DNA of 64,000 bases from GCA-2733415 sp964276095 (GTDB taxonomy: Bacteria; Bacteroidota; Bacteroidia; Flavobacteriales; Flavobacteriaceae): contig CAXYDR010000001.1 of NCBI GenBank assembly GCA_964276095.1, positions 930,001 through 994,000 on the forward strand. Direction: 5' to 3'. The notes beneath the pieces are model-generated. The model was not told the origin of the DNA. It worked only from the letters and a program-made list of their open reading frames with translations, and made no database searches. The number at the start of each line of letters is the position of its first letter. Position 1 is the stretch's first letter. Below, one piece after another: positions 8,924 to 17,753 of this stretch. The position numbers and the translations under genes were made by a program.

Positions 8924-9814
8924 TTATTTTATTTTCCTCTTTTTAACCGTTTTTAACACACCATTAATTACAACTGTTAATAGTATTAATCCAGCCCCTA
9001 AATAAAAGGAAGGTGACATTTTTTCATTATTAGGAAACAATATAATAGCTAATATAATTGCGTAAATCGGCTCTAAATTTATAGTTAACATTACAGTAAA
9101 AGCACTCAGTTTTTTCAATAAATCTACTGATACAATAAACGCATACGCTGTACAAACGCTACTTAAGACAAATAACCACACATAATCTAATGGCTCTAGA
9201 TCAAAAAAGTTACTACTAAACAACCCCCCATTACAAACTAAAAAGATGGTAACTGCTGTTACCCCGAAAAGTATTTCATAAAACGAAATTACTGTAGCGC
9301 TCTTTTCTTTTACAAAATCAGCATTAAATACAGAAAATACAGCTGATAAAAATGAAGATAGTAATGCTACGAACATCCCTAACTGAAGGCTTATTTCTGA
9401 ATTGTAAATTATATATAATCCGATTATTGCAAGTACTCCAAAAATTAATTCATAAACATCAATTTTCTTCTTTTTGTATAATGCTTCAATAAAAATTGTA
9501 AAGAATGCACCAGTGCTCATTGTAGCTAAAGCAATAGATATATTAGAAATTTTTATTGCATAAAAAAAGGTAACCCAATGTACCGCAATTACAACTCCGC
9601 CAAAAATATAATTTACAATTTGACGTCTTGTAACCCCAAGAGGAATTTTCTTAAATTTGATATAGGCAAATATCAATATACTTGCCAACAGCATTCTATA
9701 CCATACTAACGGTATAGCATCTATTGTAAGTAATTTTCCTAAAATTGCTGTGAATCCCCAAATAAACACAATGAGATGTAAATGTAGGTAGCTTTTAAGT
9801 TTATCGTTTTGCAT
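8924..9814 (-). CDS. EamA/DMT-family transporter
   Basis: A 296-residue integral membrane protein with about ten hydrophobic helices in two homologous halves, the plan of the drug/metabolite transporter superfamily (EamA, RhaT-like). The first half opens with HLHLIVFIWGFTAILGKL and the second with VALLSSFLSAVFSVFNADFV. The tail KTVKKRKIK is basic and predicted cytoplasmic. Substrate cannot be read from sequence; relatives export amino acids, nucleosides or metabolites. Its start overlaps the end of the LptF/G-like gene by 14 bases, so it is the last gene of the tgt cluster and is probably translationally coupled. Confidence 0.88.
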   Translation of the reverse strand: MQNDKLKSYLHLHLIVFIWGFTAILGKLLTIDAIPLVWYRMLLASILIFAYIKFKKIPLGVTRRQIVNYIFGGVVIAVHWVTFFYAIKISNISIALATMSTGAFFTIFIEALYKKKKIDVYELIFGVLAIIGLYIIYNSEISLQLGMFVALLSSFLSAVFSVFNADFVKEKSATVISFYEILFGVTAVTIFLVCNGGLFSSNFFDLEPLDYVWLFVLSSVCTAYAFIVSVDLLKKLSAFTVMLTINLEPIYAIILAIILFPNNEKMSPSFYLGAGLILLTVVINGVLKTVKKRKIK

Positions 9815-10880
9815 TATTTAGTAAATATATGGCAAGTAAACCAAAGGTTATATTAGGTAACCATACAGCCAATATTGGATTAAAACCAGATTGATCAGCC
9901 ATTACACTAAATATTTTATCGATAAATATAAATGTAAAAGCTAAAGCAATTCCTAAAGCTAAGTTAATCCCCATACCTCCTCTGCGTTTCATTGCTGATA
10001 CAGCAACCGCAATAATAGTAAGTATAAAAGCTGAAATTGGAATACTCCAACGTTTATGTTTAACCACTATATACCTACTTACAAAACTAGAACCTCTCTT
10101 TTTTTCCTTATCAATAAACTCATTAAGTTCGGTATAATTTTTTGTTTCAGCAATATATTTTACTGGAGTTAAATCGTCTAAATCAAAGTTAAAAATGGTG
10201 TCTTTTCTAGTTTTTCTTATAATTTCATCATGATGCTCACCTACGTTCCTTCTTATATACTGAGTTAATTTATAAGTAGAGTCTTTTTCCCTATACTGTA
10301 TTTTAATAGCTTGAATTTTATGTTTTAACTCATTACCTTCAAAATGCTCTAACGTAAAATTATACCCCGTATTGGTTTTTGAATCAAAATTTGAAACATA
10401 AATGTATTCATTGTCATTTATTTGTCTAAAAGTAACACCGTCTTCTTTATCTTTTCGATACTTATGAAGATACTCATATTTAAACTCATTATATTCTTTA
10501 CTAGAATTAGGTAAAACAAACATCCCCACTAAAAAAAAGAAGATAGCTACTAATGTTGCTCCAACTAAATATGGTCGTAAAAACCTATTGAATGACACAC
10601 CTGAACTTAAAATAGCTATAATTTCTGTTTTATTAGCCAACTTAGATGTAAACCAGATAACTGACAAAAATAAAAACAATGGGAATAGCAAGTAACCCAT
10701 ATAAATAGTGAAGTTATAGTAAAAATAAACAACTTTAATAAATGGCGCTCCTCCATCTATTATATTATCGATTTTACTTGATAAATCAACCATTATTCCA
10801 ATAGGAATAAACAAAAGTAACATTACAGTAAATGTTCCTAAATAACGCTTTAATATGTACCTGTCAAGTATTTTTAACAT
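9801..10880 (-). CDS. LptF/LptG-family lipopolysaccharide export permease
   Basis: A 359-residue member of the YjgP/YjgQ family, the inner-membrane half of the LptB2FG machine that extracts lipopolysaccharide toward the outer membrane. It opens with MLKILDRYILKRYLGTF, typical of the family, and has membrane helices near residues 12-35, 55-80 and 100-125, a periplasmic beta-jellyroll domain in about 130-265, and three more helices before the C-terminus. LptF and LptG cannot be told apart safely here. The ATG shares its first base with the last base of the tgt stop codon, a TAATG coupling. In Flavobacteriaceae this gene often follows tgt. Confidence 0.9.
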   Translation of the reverse strand: MLKILDRYILKRYLGTFTVMLLLFIPIGIMVDLSSKIDNIIDGGAPFIKVVYFYYNFTIYMGYLLFPLFLFLSVIWFTSKLANKTEIIAILSSGVSFNRFLRPYLVGATLVAIFFFLVGMFVLPNSSKEYNEFKYEYLHKYRKDKEDGVTFRQINDNEYIYVSNFDSKTNTGYNFTLEHFEGNELKHKIQAIKIQYREKDSTYKLTQYIRRNVGEHHDEIIRKTRKDTIFNFDLDDLTPVKYIAETKNYTELNEFIDKEKKRGSSFVSRYIVVKHKRWSIPISAFILTIIAVAVSAMKRRGGMGINLALGIALAFTFIFIDKIFSVMADQSGFNPILAVWLPNITFGLLAIYLLNNAKR

Positions 10881-12010
10881 TACAGTCTATTATCCATTTG
10901 TTTAACCATTTTATCTTTCCATTCTCTAAAATCTCCAGCAATGATATGTTTTCTGGCTTCTCTTGTTAACCACAAATAAAAACCTAAGTTATGTATAGTA
11001 GCTATTTGTTTTCCTAACATTTCATTTACAGTAAACAAATGCCTCACATATGCTTTTGAATAATACGTATCAACCCAAGTGATTCCCATTTCATCTATTG
11101 CAGAAAAATCAGCTTCCCATTTCTTGTTTTTAATATTTATTGACCCGTAAGCAGTAAACAACATTCCGTTACGTGCATTACGTGTAGGCATAACACAATC
11201 AAACATATCAACTCCTAAAGCGATATTCTCTAATATATTAATAGGTGTCCCTACTCCCATTAAATAACGTGGCTTGTCTTCTGGTAAAACATCACAAACT
11301 ACCTCTGTCATTGCATATAGCTCATCTGCAGGCTCCCCTACTGATAGACCTCCAATAGCATTACCTACCGCTTCTCTAGATGCAATAAATTCTGCTGATT
11401 GTTTACGTAAATCTTTATAAGTACTCCCTTGAACTATCGGAAAAAATGCTTGATCATGTCCATATTTAACTGGAGTTTCACCAATATGTTTTATACATCT
11501 GTCCAACCAACGATGCGTCATATGCATAGATCGTCTTGCATAATTATAATCACAAGGGTAAGGTGTACATTCATCAAATGCCATAAAAATATCAGCACCT
11601 ATACTTCTTTGAACATCCATCGAAAACTCTGGAGAAAAGAAATGATAAGAACCATCAATATGCGATTTAAACTTTACTCCTTCTTCTTTTATTTTTCTAT
11701 TAGAAGAAAGTGAATAAACTTGGTACCCTCCAGAATCTGTTAAAAGATTCCTATCCCAATTCATAAATTTATGTAAACCTCCTGCTTTTTCCATAATTTC
11801 CATCCCAGGACGTAAATACAAATGGTAGGTATTACCTAAAATAATATCAGGGTTTATTTCATTTTTAAGCTCAGTTTGATGTACTCCTTTTACTGTACCA
11901 ATAGTTCCTACTGGCATAAATATAGGGGTTTCAATAACTCCATGATCGGTAGTCATTTTACCTGCTCTAGCTTTACTTTGAGCGTCTTTTGCGTTTATTT
12001 CAAATTGCAT
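10880..12010 (-). CDS. tgt: tRNA-guanine transglycosylase, lacking the zinc-site cysteines
   Basis: Tgt swaps guanine 34 of GUN-anticodon tRNAs for preQ1 in queuosine synthesis. The 376-residue protein keeps the catalytic aspartates in DSGGYQVYS and FDCVMPTRNARNG and the specificity loop GGLSVGEP. The C-terminal zinc site of characterised enzymes (CxCxxC then His) is altered: the matching stretch reads ITWVDTYYSKAYVRHL with no cysteine, while the later His in TIHNLGFY is kept. This appears to be a lineage trait rather than decay, since the rest of the protein is intact. First gene of an overlapping unit with the LptF/G-like and EamA genes. Confidence 0.94.
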   Translation of the reverse strand: MQFEINAKDAQSKARAGKMTTDHGVIETPIFMPVGTIGTVKGVHQTELKNEINPDIILGNTYHLYLRPGMEIMEKAGGLHKFMNWDRNLLTDSGGYQVYSLSSNRKIKEEGVKFKSHIDGSYHFFSPEFSMDVQRSIGADIFMAFDECTPYPCDYNYARRSMHMTHRWLDRCIKHIGETPVKYGHDQAFFPIVQGSTYKDLRKQSAEFIASREAVGNAIGGLSVGEPADELYAMTEVVCDVLPEDKPRYLMGVGTPINILENIALGVDMFDCVMPTRNARNGMLFTAYGSINIKNKKWEADFSAIDEMGITWVDTYYSKAYVRHLFTVNEMLGKQIATIHNLGFYLWLTREARKHIIAGDFREWKDKMVKQMDNRL

Positions 12011-12042
12011 ATATCAAAATCAATTCCCTTTATGTACTTACA

Positions 12043-12050
12043 CAAAGTTA
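12043..12050 (-). promoter_or_regulatory. probable -7 box of the tgt promoter
   Basis: TAACTTTG on the minus strand fits TAnnTTTG and lies 33 bases upstream of the tgt ATG, within the divergent tgt/transketolase spacer. No good -33 TTG is seen. Confidence 0.4.
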
Positions 12051-12233
12051 TGGATTAACACTATTTTCATTGAGGAAAACCTCCGATAATTAAACGAATT
12101 TTACTGTTTAATATAGAAGCAAATATAACAACTAATAGATAAGTAAATCTTAATAAAATCAAAATTGTTAGCAAAACAGAATATTAGTTAATAATTGCTT
12201 AGATAATAGTTTTTATAATAGGCATTAAAAATC

Positions 12234-12241
12234 TATTTTTG
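12234..12241 (+). promoter_or_regulatory. probable -7 box of the transketolase promoter
   Basis: TATTTTTG fits the Bacteroidota -7 consensus and sits 23 bases before the ATG of the N-terminal transketolase gene. The -33 region is only T-rich. Confidence 0.4.
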
Positions 12242-12264
12242 CATCATATTTTTAACAACTCAAC

Positions 12265-13107
12265 ATGCCAACACAACAGTTACAAGATCAAGTTATTCAA
12301 GTTCGTAGAGATATTTTACGAATGGTACACAAAGTAAACTCTGGTCATCCAGGAGGTTCTTTAGGATGTGCTGAATTTTTAGTTTGTTTATACAAAGAAG
12401 TAATGAAACATGATACCAACTTTAAGATGGATGGTTTCAATGAAGATTTATTCTTTTTATCAAACGGACATATTTCTCCAGTATACTATAGCGTTTTAGC
12501 TAGAAACGGATATTTTCCTGTATCAGAGTTAAGTACATTCCGATTATTAAACACACGTTTACAAGGCCACCCTACAACTCATGAAGGATTAGACGGTATT
12601 CGTATTGCTTCTGGATCATTAGGACAAGGGATGAGTGTTGCTATTGGAGCTGCTTTAACTAAAAAGTTAAATGGTGAAGACACTACCGTGTATAGTTTGC
12701 ATGGTGATGGTGAATTACAAGAAGGGCAAATTTGGGAAGCTGCAATGTATGCTGCAGGTAACAAAGTTGACAACTATATTGCTACTGTAGATTACAACAA
12801 AAAACAAATTGATGGTGCTACAGATGATGTATTGCCATTAGGAGATTTAAAAGCAAAATTTGAAGCTTTTGGATGGGATGTTTTAGATGTAAAAAAAGGA
12901 AATGATATTGATACAATTCTTAAAGCATTAGCTGAAGCAAAAAGTAGAACTGGAAAAGGAAAACCTGTTTGTATTTTATTACATACGGAAATGGGCAATG
13001 GTGTTGACTTTATGATGGGTACACATGCTTGGCATGGTAAAGCGCCTAATGATGAGCAATTAGCCAATGCATTAGCACAGAATCCTGAAACTTTAGGAGA
13101 TTATTAA
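12265..13107 (+). CDS. transketolase, N-terminal (thiamine-pyrophosphate) subunit
   Basis: In this lineage transketolase is encoded as two proteins. This 280-residue subunit carries the pyrophosphate-binding half: the HKVNSGHPGGSLG entry (about 22-34), SLGQGMSVAIGAA, and the TPP motif starting GDGELQEGQIWEA and ending VDYNKKQ. The enzyme moves two-carbon ketol units between sugar phosphates in the non-oxidative pentose phosphate pathway. The C-terminal subunit gene starts 18 bases downstream, so the two are co-transcribed and probably made in equal amounts. Start ATG at 12265. Confidence 0.95.
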   Translation: MPTQQLQDQVIQVRRDILRMVHKVNSGHPGGSLGCAEFLVCLYKEVMKHDTNFKMDGFNEDLFFLSNGHISPVYYSVLARNGYFPVSELSTFRLLNTRLQGHPTTHEGLDGIRIASGSLGQGMSVAIGAALTKKLNGEDTTVYSLHGDGELQEGQIWEAAMYAAGNKVDNYIATVDYNKKQIDGATDDVLPLGDLKAKFEAFGWDVLDVKKGNDIDTILKALAEAKSRTGKGKPVCILLHTEMGNGVDFMMGTHAWHGKAPNDEQLANALAQNPETLGDY

Positions 13108-13125
13108 TCTACAAGCACAATAACA

Positions 13126-14081
13126 ATGAAAAAATATATAGATCAAGGTAAAAAAGATACTCGTTCTGGTTTTGGAGCTGGTTTAGCGGCTGTAGGAAAA
13201 GCAAACGAAAATGTGGTTGCTTTATGTGCCGATTTAGTTGGCTCATTAAAAATGGATGAATTTATCGGGAATAATCCTGAGCGTTTTTTCCAAATGGGAA
13301 TTACAGAAGCTAACATGATGAGTGTTGCTGCAGGAATGACAATTGGTGGTAAAATTCCTTTTACAGGAACTTTTGCCAACTTCTCTACAGGTAGAGTTTA
13401 TGACCAAATTCGTCAGTCAATTGCATATTCTTGATAAGAATGTAAAAATATGTGCTTCTCACGCAGGATTAACTTTAGGTGAAGATGGTGCAACACACCA
13501 AATATTAGAAGATATTGGAATTAATGAAAATGTTACCAGGAATGGTAGTTATCAATCCATGTGATTATAATCAAACAAAAGCTGCAACTGAAGCAATTGC
13601 TGAATATGTAGGACCAGTTTACTTACGTTTCGGACGTCCAAAAGTAGCTAACTTCACTCCTGTTGATCAAAAATTTGAAATAGGAAAAGCATTACAATTA
13701 ACCGAAGGTACAGATGTAACTATTGTTGCTACAGGACATTTAGTTTGGGAATCATTAAAAGCAGCTGAAGTTTTAGAAGCTAAAGGAATTTCAGTAGAAG
13801 TAATTAATATTCATACAATAAAACCATTAGATAAGAACGCAATTTTAGCTTCTGTAGCCAAAACTGGTTGTATTGTTACTGCTGAAGAACATAACCACTT
13901 AGGTGGTTTAGGAGAAAGTGTTGCTAGAATACTAGCTCAAAACACTCCTACTCCTCAAGAATTTGTTGCAACGAATGATACTTTCGGAGAATCAGGAACA
14001 CCAGAACAATTAATGAAGAAATATGGGTTAGATGACACTGCTATTATAAACGCAGTTGAAAAAGTTATCGCTCGAAAGTAA
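13126..14081 (+). pseudogene. transketolase C-terminal subunit gene broken by two +1 insertions
   Basis: The three frames together encode a complete pyrimidine-binding and C-terminal half of transketolase of about 317 residues. Frame 1 runs from ATG 13126 to a TGA at 13432-13434 (ends RQSIAYS). One extra T at 13431/13432 moves the family sequence (DKNVKICASHAGLTLGEDGA) into frame 2. An extra A at 13519/13520 then moves it to frame 3 (LMKMLPGMVVINPCDYN) up to the stop at 14081. All three pieces are well conserved, and both insertions are single bases. This is either a recent double mutation or, more likely given the gene's central role, sequencing or assembly error. The N-terminal subunit gene just upstream is intact. 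Confidence 0.9.
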
Positions 14082-14118
14082 ATACTTTTATTAGTATTTT
14101 AAGGTTAATCACCCCTTA

Positions 14119-14152
14119 TAAAAGCCACTTAATTTAAGTGGCTTTAGTTTTT
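14119..14152. terminator. bidirectional terminator between transketolase and a PepSY-like gene
   Basis: Perfect hairpin AAAGCCACTT / AAGTGGCTTT around an AATTT centre, followed by a T-rich stretch on the plus strand. It lies 38 bases past the transketolase stop and 22 bases before the end of the convergent gene. Confidence 0.85.
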
Positions 14153-14173
14153 TATAGCTATTTCGTTTTATGA

Positions 14174-14704
14174 TTAAAATTTACCTTTTATAATTACACC
14201 TTCTTCATTAAGAACTACTCTTCTTATTTTCTTTCCTTTTTTCATTATTATCTTATATTCTTTTATTTTTACTGAACCATACTTTTGAACATAAAGAAAC
14301 TTATCTTTTATCAAACTCCATTCTGGAAATTCCTTGGCTAAACTCTCTCTAACCAATTCTGGAAGTCGAACGTTTTTAAACTTTTCAACTACTGAAGTTA
14401 ACTTTCCTCTTTCATTGAATGTAGCAGATAAATAACCGTCTTCTAATTTGAATAAAAATAAATAAGATTTAAGTTTTCCATTTTCTGTTTCTAACTTATA
14501 GGAAATAAAAGCTCTTTCAAGCTCAACAACTCTACTATCTGGGCTACTAGAGTCTGGGTAATATACCGAAAATTCTTCTCCAGCATTTTTTAATACAACT
14601 GCGGGTAATTCTCTAGATTCATATAACTCTTCATATAATTTCTCTTGCGCAAGTGAAGGAAACACAAATACCAATACTAGCAAATAAATACATGCTGTTT
14701 TCAT
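14174..14704 (-). CDS. secreted PepSY-like protein (tandem copy A)
   Basis: A 176-residue protein with a signal peptide (MKTACIYLLVLVFVFPSLAQ, cleavage near 19/20). The mature part is a small alpha/beta protein whose C-terminal third (LAKEFPEWSLIKDKF, then EYKIIMKKGKKIRRVVLNEE) resembles the PepSY-like 'beta-lactamase-inhibitor-like' repeat common in Bacteroidota periplasmic proteins: a short helix, then strands ending with a G or E turn. It is clearly a duplicate of the gene at 15022-15552. No partner or substrate can be read. It has its own 317-base upstream region and shares a terminator with transketolase. Confidence 0.7.
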   Translation of the reverse strand: MKTACIYLLVLVFVFPSLAQEKLYEELYESRELPAVVLKNAGEEFSVYYPDSSSPDSRVVELERAFISYKLETENGKLKSYLFLFKLEDGYLSATFNERGKLTSVVEKFKNVRLPELVRESLAKEFPEWSLIKDKFLYVQKYGSVKIKEYKIIMKKGKKIRRVVLNEEGVIIKGKF

Positions 14705-15021
14705 AATGATTGTTTTTAATTAATAATAACATATAGAATTCGTTGACAAAACCAACATTACATTCTATAGTCTAAAAATTAGTAAGCAACCTTTTGAGAT
14801 AAAACACTTAAAATAATATTAAGATAATTCTAAGCATAAACACAATTTCCACATAAAGTTACTCATTAACTTTATTCTTTATGTTAATAAAGAGATAATC
14901 TACTAGATAATTAACATATTTTAATACGCTGATAATCAACTAGGCAGATGGGTTTAAAACAAAAAAAGTAACATTTAAAAAACATTACTTTTTAGTCATT
15001 CGATTTTATCGAAAATATATC
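14705..15021. other. 317-base spacer between the PepSY-like paralogues
   Basis: AT-rich DNA holding the upstream region of copy A and, at 14962-14994, the weak terminator of copy B. I see no open frame, RNA gene or repeat longer than a few bases. Confidence 0.5.
14960..14995 (-). terminator. weak terminator after PepSY-like copy B
   Basis: A/T-dominated stem AAAAAGTAA / TTACTTTTT with a T-run on the minus strand, 27 bases beyond the copy B stop codon. Confidence 0.55.
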
Positions 15022-15552
15022 TTAAGACTTACCTCTAATAATTTCCCCGTCTTCATTTACCGTAACTCTTCTAACTTTCTTACCCTTTTTCATAATGATC
15101 CTATACTCCTTACGTTTTACTTCACCATGCCTCTGAACATATAAAAATCTATCTTTCATCATTTTCCATTCAGGGAATTTTTCCGCTAAACTACTCCTTA
15201 TCTTCTCTGAAAGCTTAACATTCTCAAATTTTTCAACGACTGAAATTAATTTTCCTTTTCCATTAAATGTCGCAGACAGAAAACCATTTTCGATTTCTAG
15301 TAAAAGTAAATACGACTCTTTACCTTGAAAATCATTACCAATCTTGTAACTGATAAATTTATTTTCTAACTCTAAAACCCTACTATCAGGATTTAAATTA
15401 TCGGGATAATACACAGAGAACTCATTTCCAGCTTTTTTTAACACAATGGCCGGTAAATCACTAGACTCAATATATTCCTCCACCCCTTCTTCTTGAGTAT
15501 AAACAGGAAACACCATTCCTAAAACAAACAAATACACACATAATTTTTTCAT
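15022..15552 (-). CDS. secreted PepSY-like protein (tandem copy B)
   Basis: A 176-residue paralogue of copy A with identical length and layout: signal peptide MKKLCVYLFVLGMVFPVYTQ, a middle part with YPDNLNPDSRVLELE, and a C-terminal PepSY-like part with KFPEWKMMKDRFLYVQ and IIMKKGKKVRRVTVNEDG. About half or more of the residues appear identical to copy A, with no insertions or deletions needed across most of the alignment, so the duplication kept the fold. The C-terminal half is strongly basic. Function unknown; a periplasmic binding or inhibitory role is only a guess from the fold family. Confidence 0.7.
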   Translation of the reverse strand: MKKLCVYLFVLGMVFPVYTQEEGVEEYIESSDLPAIVLKKAGNEFSVYYPDNLNPDSRVLELENKFISYKIGNDFQGKESYLLLLEIENGFLSATFNGKGKLISVVEKFENVKLSEKIRSSLAEKFPEWKMMKDRFLYVQRHGEVKRKEYRIIMKKGKKVRRVTVNEDGEIIRGKS

Positions 15553-16001
15553 AACAACTAATTTAGATTAATACTTATGAGTTTCTTACTGTAAAAAGTA
15601 AAAAAAACATGTAGTTTGGGCGTAAATAAGTAATTATTGAGGAAAGATATTTTTCAATCACTAAAAGAAAAACAAAGTTAGTGATTATAATCCAAAAAAA
15701 AACTATTTTTAACAAAAAACACAGTCGTAATCAATTGCTTATCAATTATTTACACATTAAACAGATGAGGAAATTATATTACATAATATAACCATCAAAG
15801 CACATTTACTTCTCCACATACAACTCTAAAAACTAAATAAACTATCGAGTAAAAAGCACCAATTAAACACATAAAAGTATTCTTTGTTTTAATAATTTTG
15901 ATATAACTCCCCCCCATAAGTACCTATATAAAAAACGTGAAATTATCAACAAAAAAAGCCCTCTATAAAAATAGAGGGCTTTTAAAATCGTTCAACTAAA
16001 A
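15553..16001. other. 449-base intergenic region
   Basis: Contains the upstream region of PepSY-like copy B and, at 15951-15983, the terminator of the Lrp gene. The rest is very AT-rich with a C-run at 15909-15915. No open frame or RNA gene recognised. Confidence 0.5.
15951..15983 (-). terminator. terminator after the Lrp-family regulator
   Basis: Strong stem AGCCCTCTAT / ATAGAGGGCT with a short A loop and T-runs. It lies 19 bases beyond the regulator's stop codon. Confidence 0.9.
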
Positions 16002-16481
16002 TTAAATTTCTTTAAAGATAGTACTCATTAATCTTTTCTTATCATTAATACTCTCTTCAAGAGAGATCATTGTTTCTGTTCTATACACTCCATCAATATC
16101 ATCTATCATAAAAATAACATCCTTAGCGTGTTGTGTATCTTTTGCTCTAATTTTACAGAAAATATTAAATTTACCTGTTGTAATATGCGCTACGGTAACA
16201 AAAGGTATTTCATTAATTCGTTCTAAAACAAATTTTGTCATTGATGTTTTTTGCAAAAATATCCCAACATATGCAATAAATGAATATCCTAATTTTTCAT
16301 AATCAACACTTAATGATGACCCTGTTATGATACCTGCTTCTTCCATTTTCTTTACACGAACATGAACTGTTCCTGCAGAGATTAATAGTTTTTTTGCTAT
16401 ATCAGTAAAAGGTACTCTTGTGTTACGGATAAGCATATCCAAAATTTGGTGATCTATTTCGTCTAATTTAAACTTGGCCAT
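16002..16481 (-). CDS. Lrp/AsnC-family transcriptional regulator
   Basis: A 159-residue feast/famine regulator. The N-terminal winged helix-turn-helix is visible (LDEIDHQILDMLIRNTRVPF, then IAKKLLISAGTVHVRVKKME, about residues 5-50). The C-terminal RAM/AsnC ligand-binding domain follows (VAHITTGKFNIFCKIRAKD, about 95-125). Members bind amino acids and form octamers. Which amino acid is sensed cannot be told. It is downstream of the M14 carboxypeptidase on the same strand, 46 bases apart, but a -7 box in that gap suggests its own promoter. Confidence 0.93.
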   Translation of the reverse strand: MAKFKLDEIDHQILDMLIRNTRVPFTDIAKKLLISAGTVHVRVKKMEEAGIITGSSLSVDYEKLGYSFIAYVGIFLQKTSMTKFVLERINEIPFVTVAHITTGKFNIFCKIRAKDTQHAKDVIFMIDDIDGVYRTETMISLEESINDKKRLMSTIFKEI

Positions 16482-16510
16482 TATGTAATTATATCTATTA
16501 GTTTAGGACA

Positions 16511-16518
16511 CAAATATA
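16511..16518 (-). promoter_or_regulatory. probable -7 box of the Lrp-family gene
   Basis: TATATTTG on the minus strand fits TAnnTTTG and lies 30 bases upstream of the regulator's ATG, inside the 46-base gap after the carboxypeptidase gene. No clear -33 TTG. Confidence 0.4.
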
Positions 16519-16527
16519 ACTTTTTTG

Positions 16528-17667
16528 CTATGAAACCGCTATTTTATCTGCGAAATCTACTCCATTTATTGATATTTCGTTAATTATTGTTAGTGAATCG
16601 AGTATTTTGTCAGTATTATTTATCAATATTGAATTTTGTTCTCCATCAATTTCTTTGTGCCCGAAATACTCCTCTAAGCTACCAACCTTAGCTACTTTAG
16701 GTACAAATAACAATTCCTCACCTTTTAGAGTTTCCTCATACTGTATCGCTACATCAACAAACTCTCCTTCACTCCTAGCAACATTCCTGATAATTATATC
16801 AAAAAATAATTTCTGGTTTTCTGGTAAACTAAAATAAGGCTGATAACCACCTTCTTCGACTTCTCCATTTGCAATGTGTAAAAATGAAATCATTAATGCC
16901 TTGTATATAAAAGAACGTGTTTTCTCTCTTTTATAATCTCCAGGAAAATGACCTGCTTCAAACAATATTGTAGGCGTGTTCATTGACTGAAAACTATCAC
17001 CAACACAATTAATATTAAAACCATCATCATATCTTGAAATTTGAGCCGGTAACACATCGTTTAGAGCGTTATTAATCGCTACAACTACCTCCATAGCCAC
17101 TTTACGGGTTTTAGTCACAGAACGTTGTTCGTCTTGTGCAGGAGACAAAAATGACAATACTGAAGAATTTGCAGAAAAGCCTGCACTAAATATTGTTCGT
17201 TGACCATGTAGATTAAAACAATAATCAGGTTTAAAAGACTTATAAGTACTTAACAGAACTTTACTCTCAGGCTGACTTAATTGTTGTGCGTCACGATTTA
17301 AATCTACCTTATTAGCATTTACTCGAGTATATTTTTCAGCTCCATCAGGATTTAAAATAGGAATAACACAGAATGTACATTCCGAAAGTAATAAGGAAAC
17401 TACTTCATCATTATGATGCAATCTATTAAAAAAATCAAATAATGCTTTTGTAGTGGTACTTTCATTTCCATGCATTTGAGACCAAACCAATATCTTTTTT
17501 TTACCAGTCCCAAACTTATATGAATAAATAGATTTCTTCTCAACAGACGATCCTATTTTAGTTATTTCAGCAATCGTTTTATGCTGTTTTGCTAATGGAA
17601 TTATATGTGAATTTTTAACATATCTACCCTCTAATGTTACTTCCTTAAACGAATTATAATTCAGCAT
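16528..17667 (-). CDS. M14-family zinc carboxypeptidase
   Basis: A 379-residue metallo-carboxypeptidase-like protein. With the ATG at 17667 as start, the zinc ligands are H66 and E69 (QMHGNEST) and H154 (FNLHGQ); the substrate arginine/asparagine stretch is VDLNRDAQ (121-128), and the catalytic glutamate is E237 in LFEAGHFPGD. No signal peptide is seen, so it is cytoplasmic; the last 90 residues form a separate small domain I do not recognise. A longer start at the TTG 17685 is unlikely because it lies inside an operator-like repeat. It is divergent from the XRE gene and probably controlled with it. Confidence 0.88.
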   Translation of the reverse strand: MLNYNSFKEVTLEGRYVKNSHIIPLAKQHKTIAEITKIGSSVEKKSIYSYKFGTGKKKILVWSQMHGNESTTTKALFDFFNRLHHNDEVVSLLLSECTFCVIPILNPDGAEKYTRVNANKVDLNRDAQQLSQPESKVLLSTYKSFKPDYCFNLHGQRTIFSAGFSANSSVLSFLSPAQDEQRSVTKTRKVAMEVVVAINNALNDVLPAQISRYDDGFNINCVGDSFQSMNTPTILFEAGHFPGDYKREKTRSFIYKALMISFLHIANGEVEEGGYQPYFSLPENQKLFFDIIIRNVARSEGEFVDVAIQYEETLKGEELLFVPKVAKVGSLEEYFGHKEIDGEQNSILINNTDKILDSLTIINEISINGVDFADKIAVS

Positions 17668-17674
17668 TTTTTTT

Positions 17675-17753
17675 TGTTTATACAAATGTAAACAATCTAT
17701 TCGTTACAAATGTAAACAACACTAATCATTAGGCCTGTTTACATTTGTACACA
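17675..17753. promoter_or_regulatory. three operator-like repeats upstream of the M14 gene
   Basis: The 14-mer TACAAATGTAAACA occurs at 17681-17694 and again at 17705-17718 (24-base period) and its exact reverse complement at 17736-17749. The core TACA-AA-TGTA is palindromic. The first copy extends to an imperfect 20-base palindrome starting TGTTTATA. Read on the minus strand, each of the first two copies contains TACATTTG, a good -7 promoter box, so a bound repressor would cover the carboxypeptidase promoter. The likely ligand is the XRE protein encoded at 17944. Confidence 0.7.

Noticed and set aside
13429..13434. Programmed +1 frameshift at TCT TGA T in the transketolase gene
   Set aside because: The context resembles known shift sites, but a second +1 shift 88 bases on lacks any signal, so error or mutation is simpler.
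17668..17685. TTG start for the M14 carboxypeptidase at 17685
   Set aside because: It lies inside an operator-like repeat; ATG 17667 gives a normal N-terminus.
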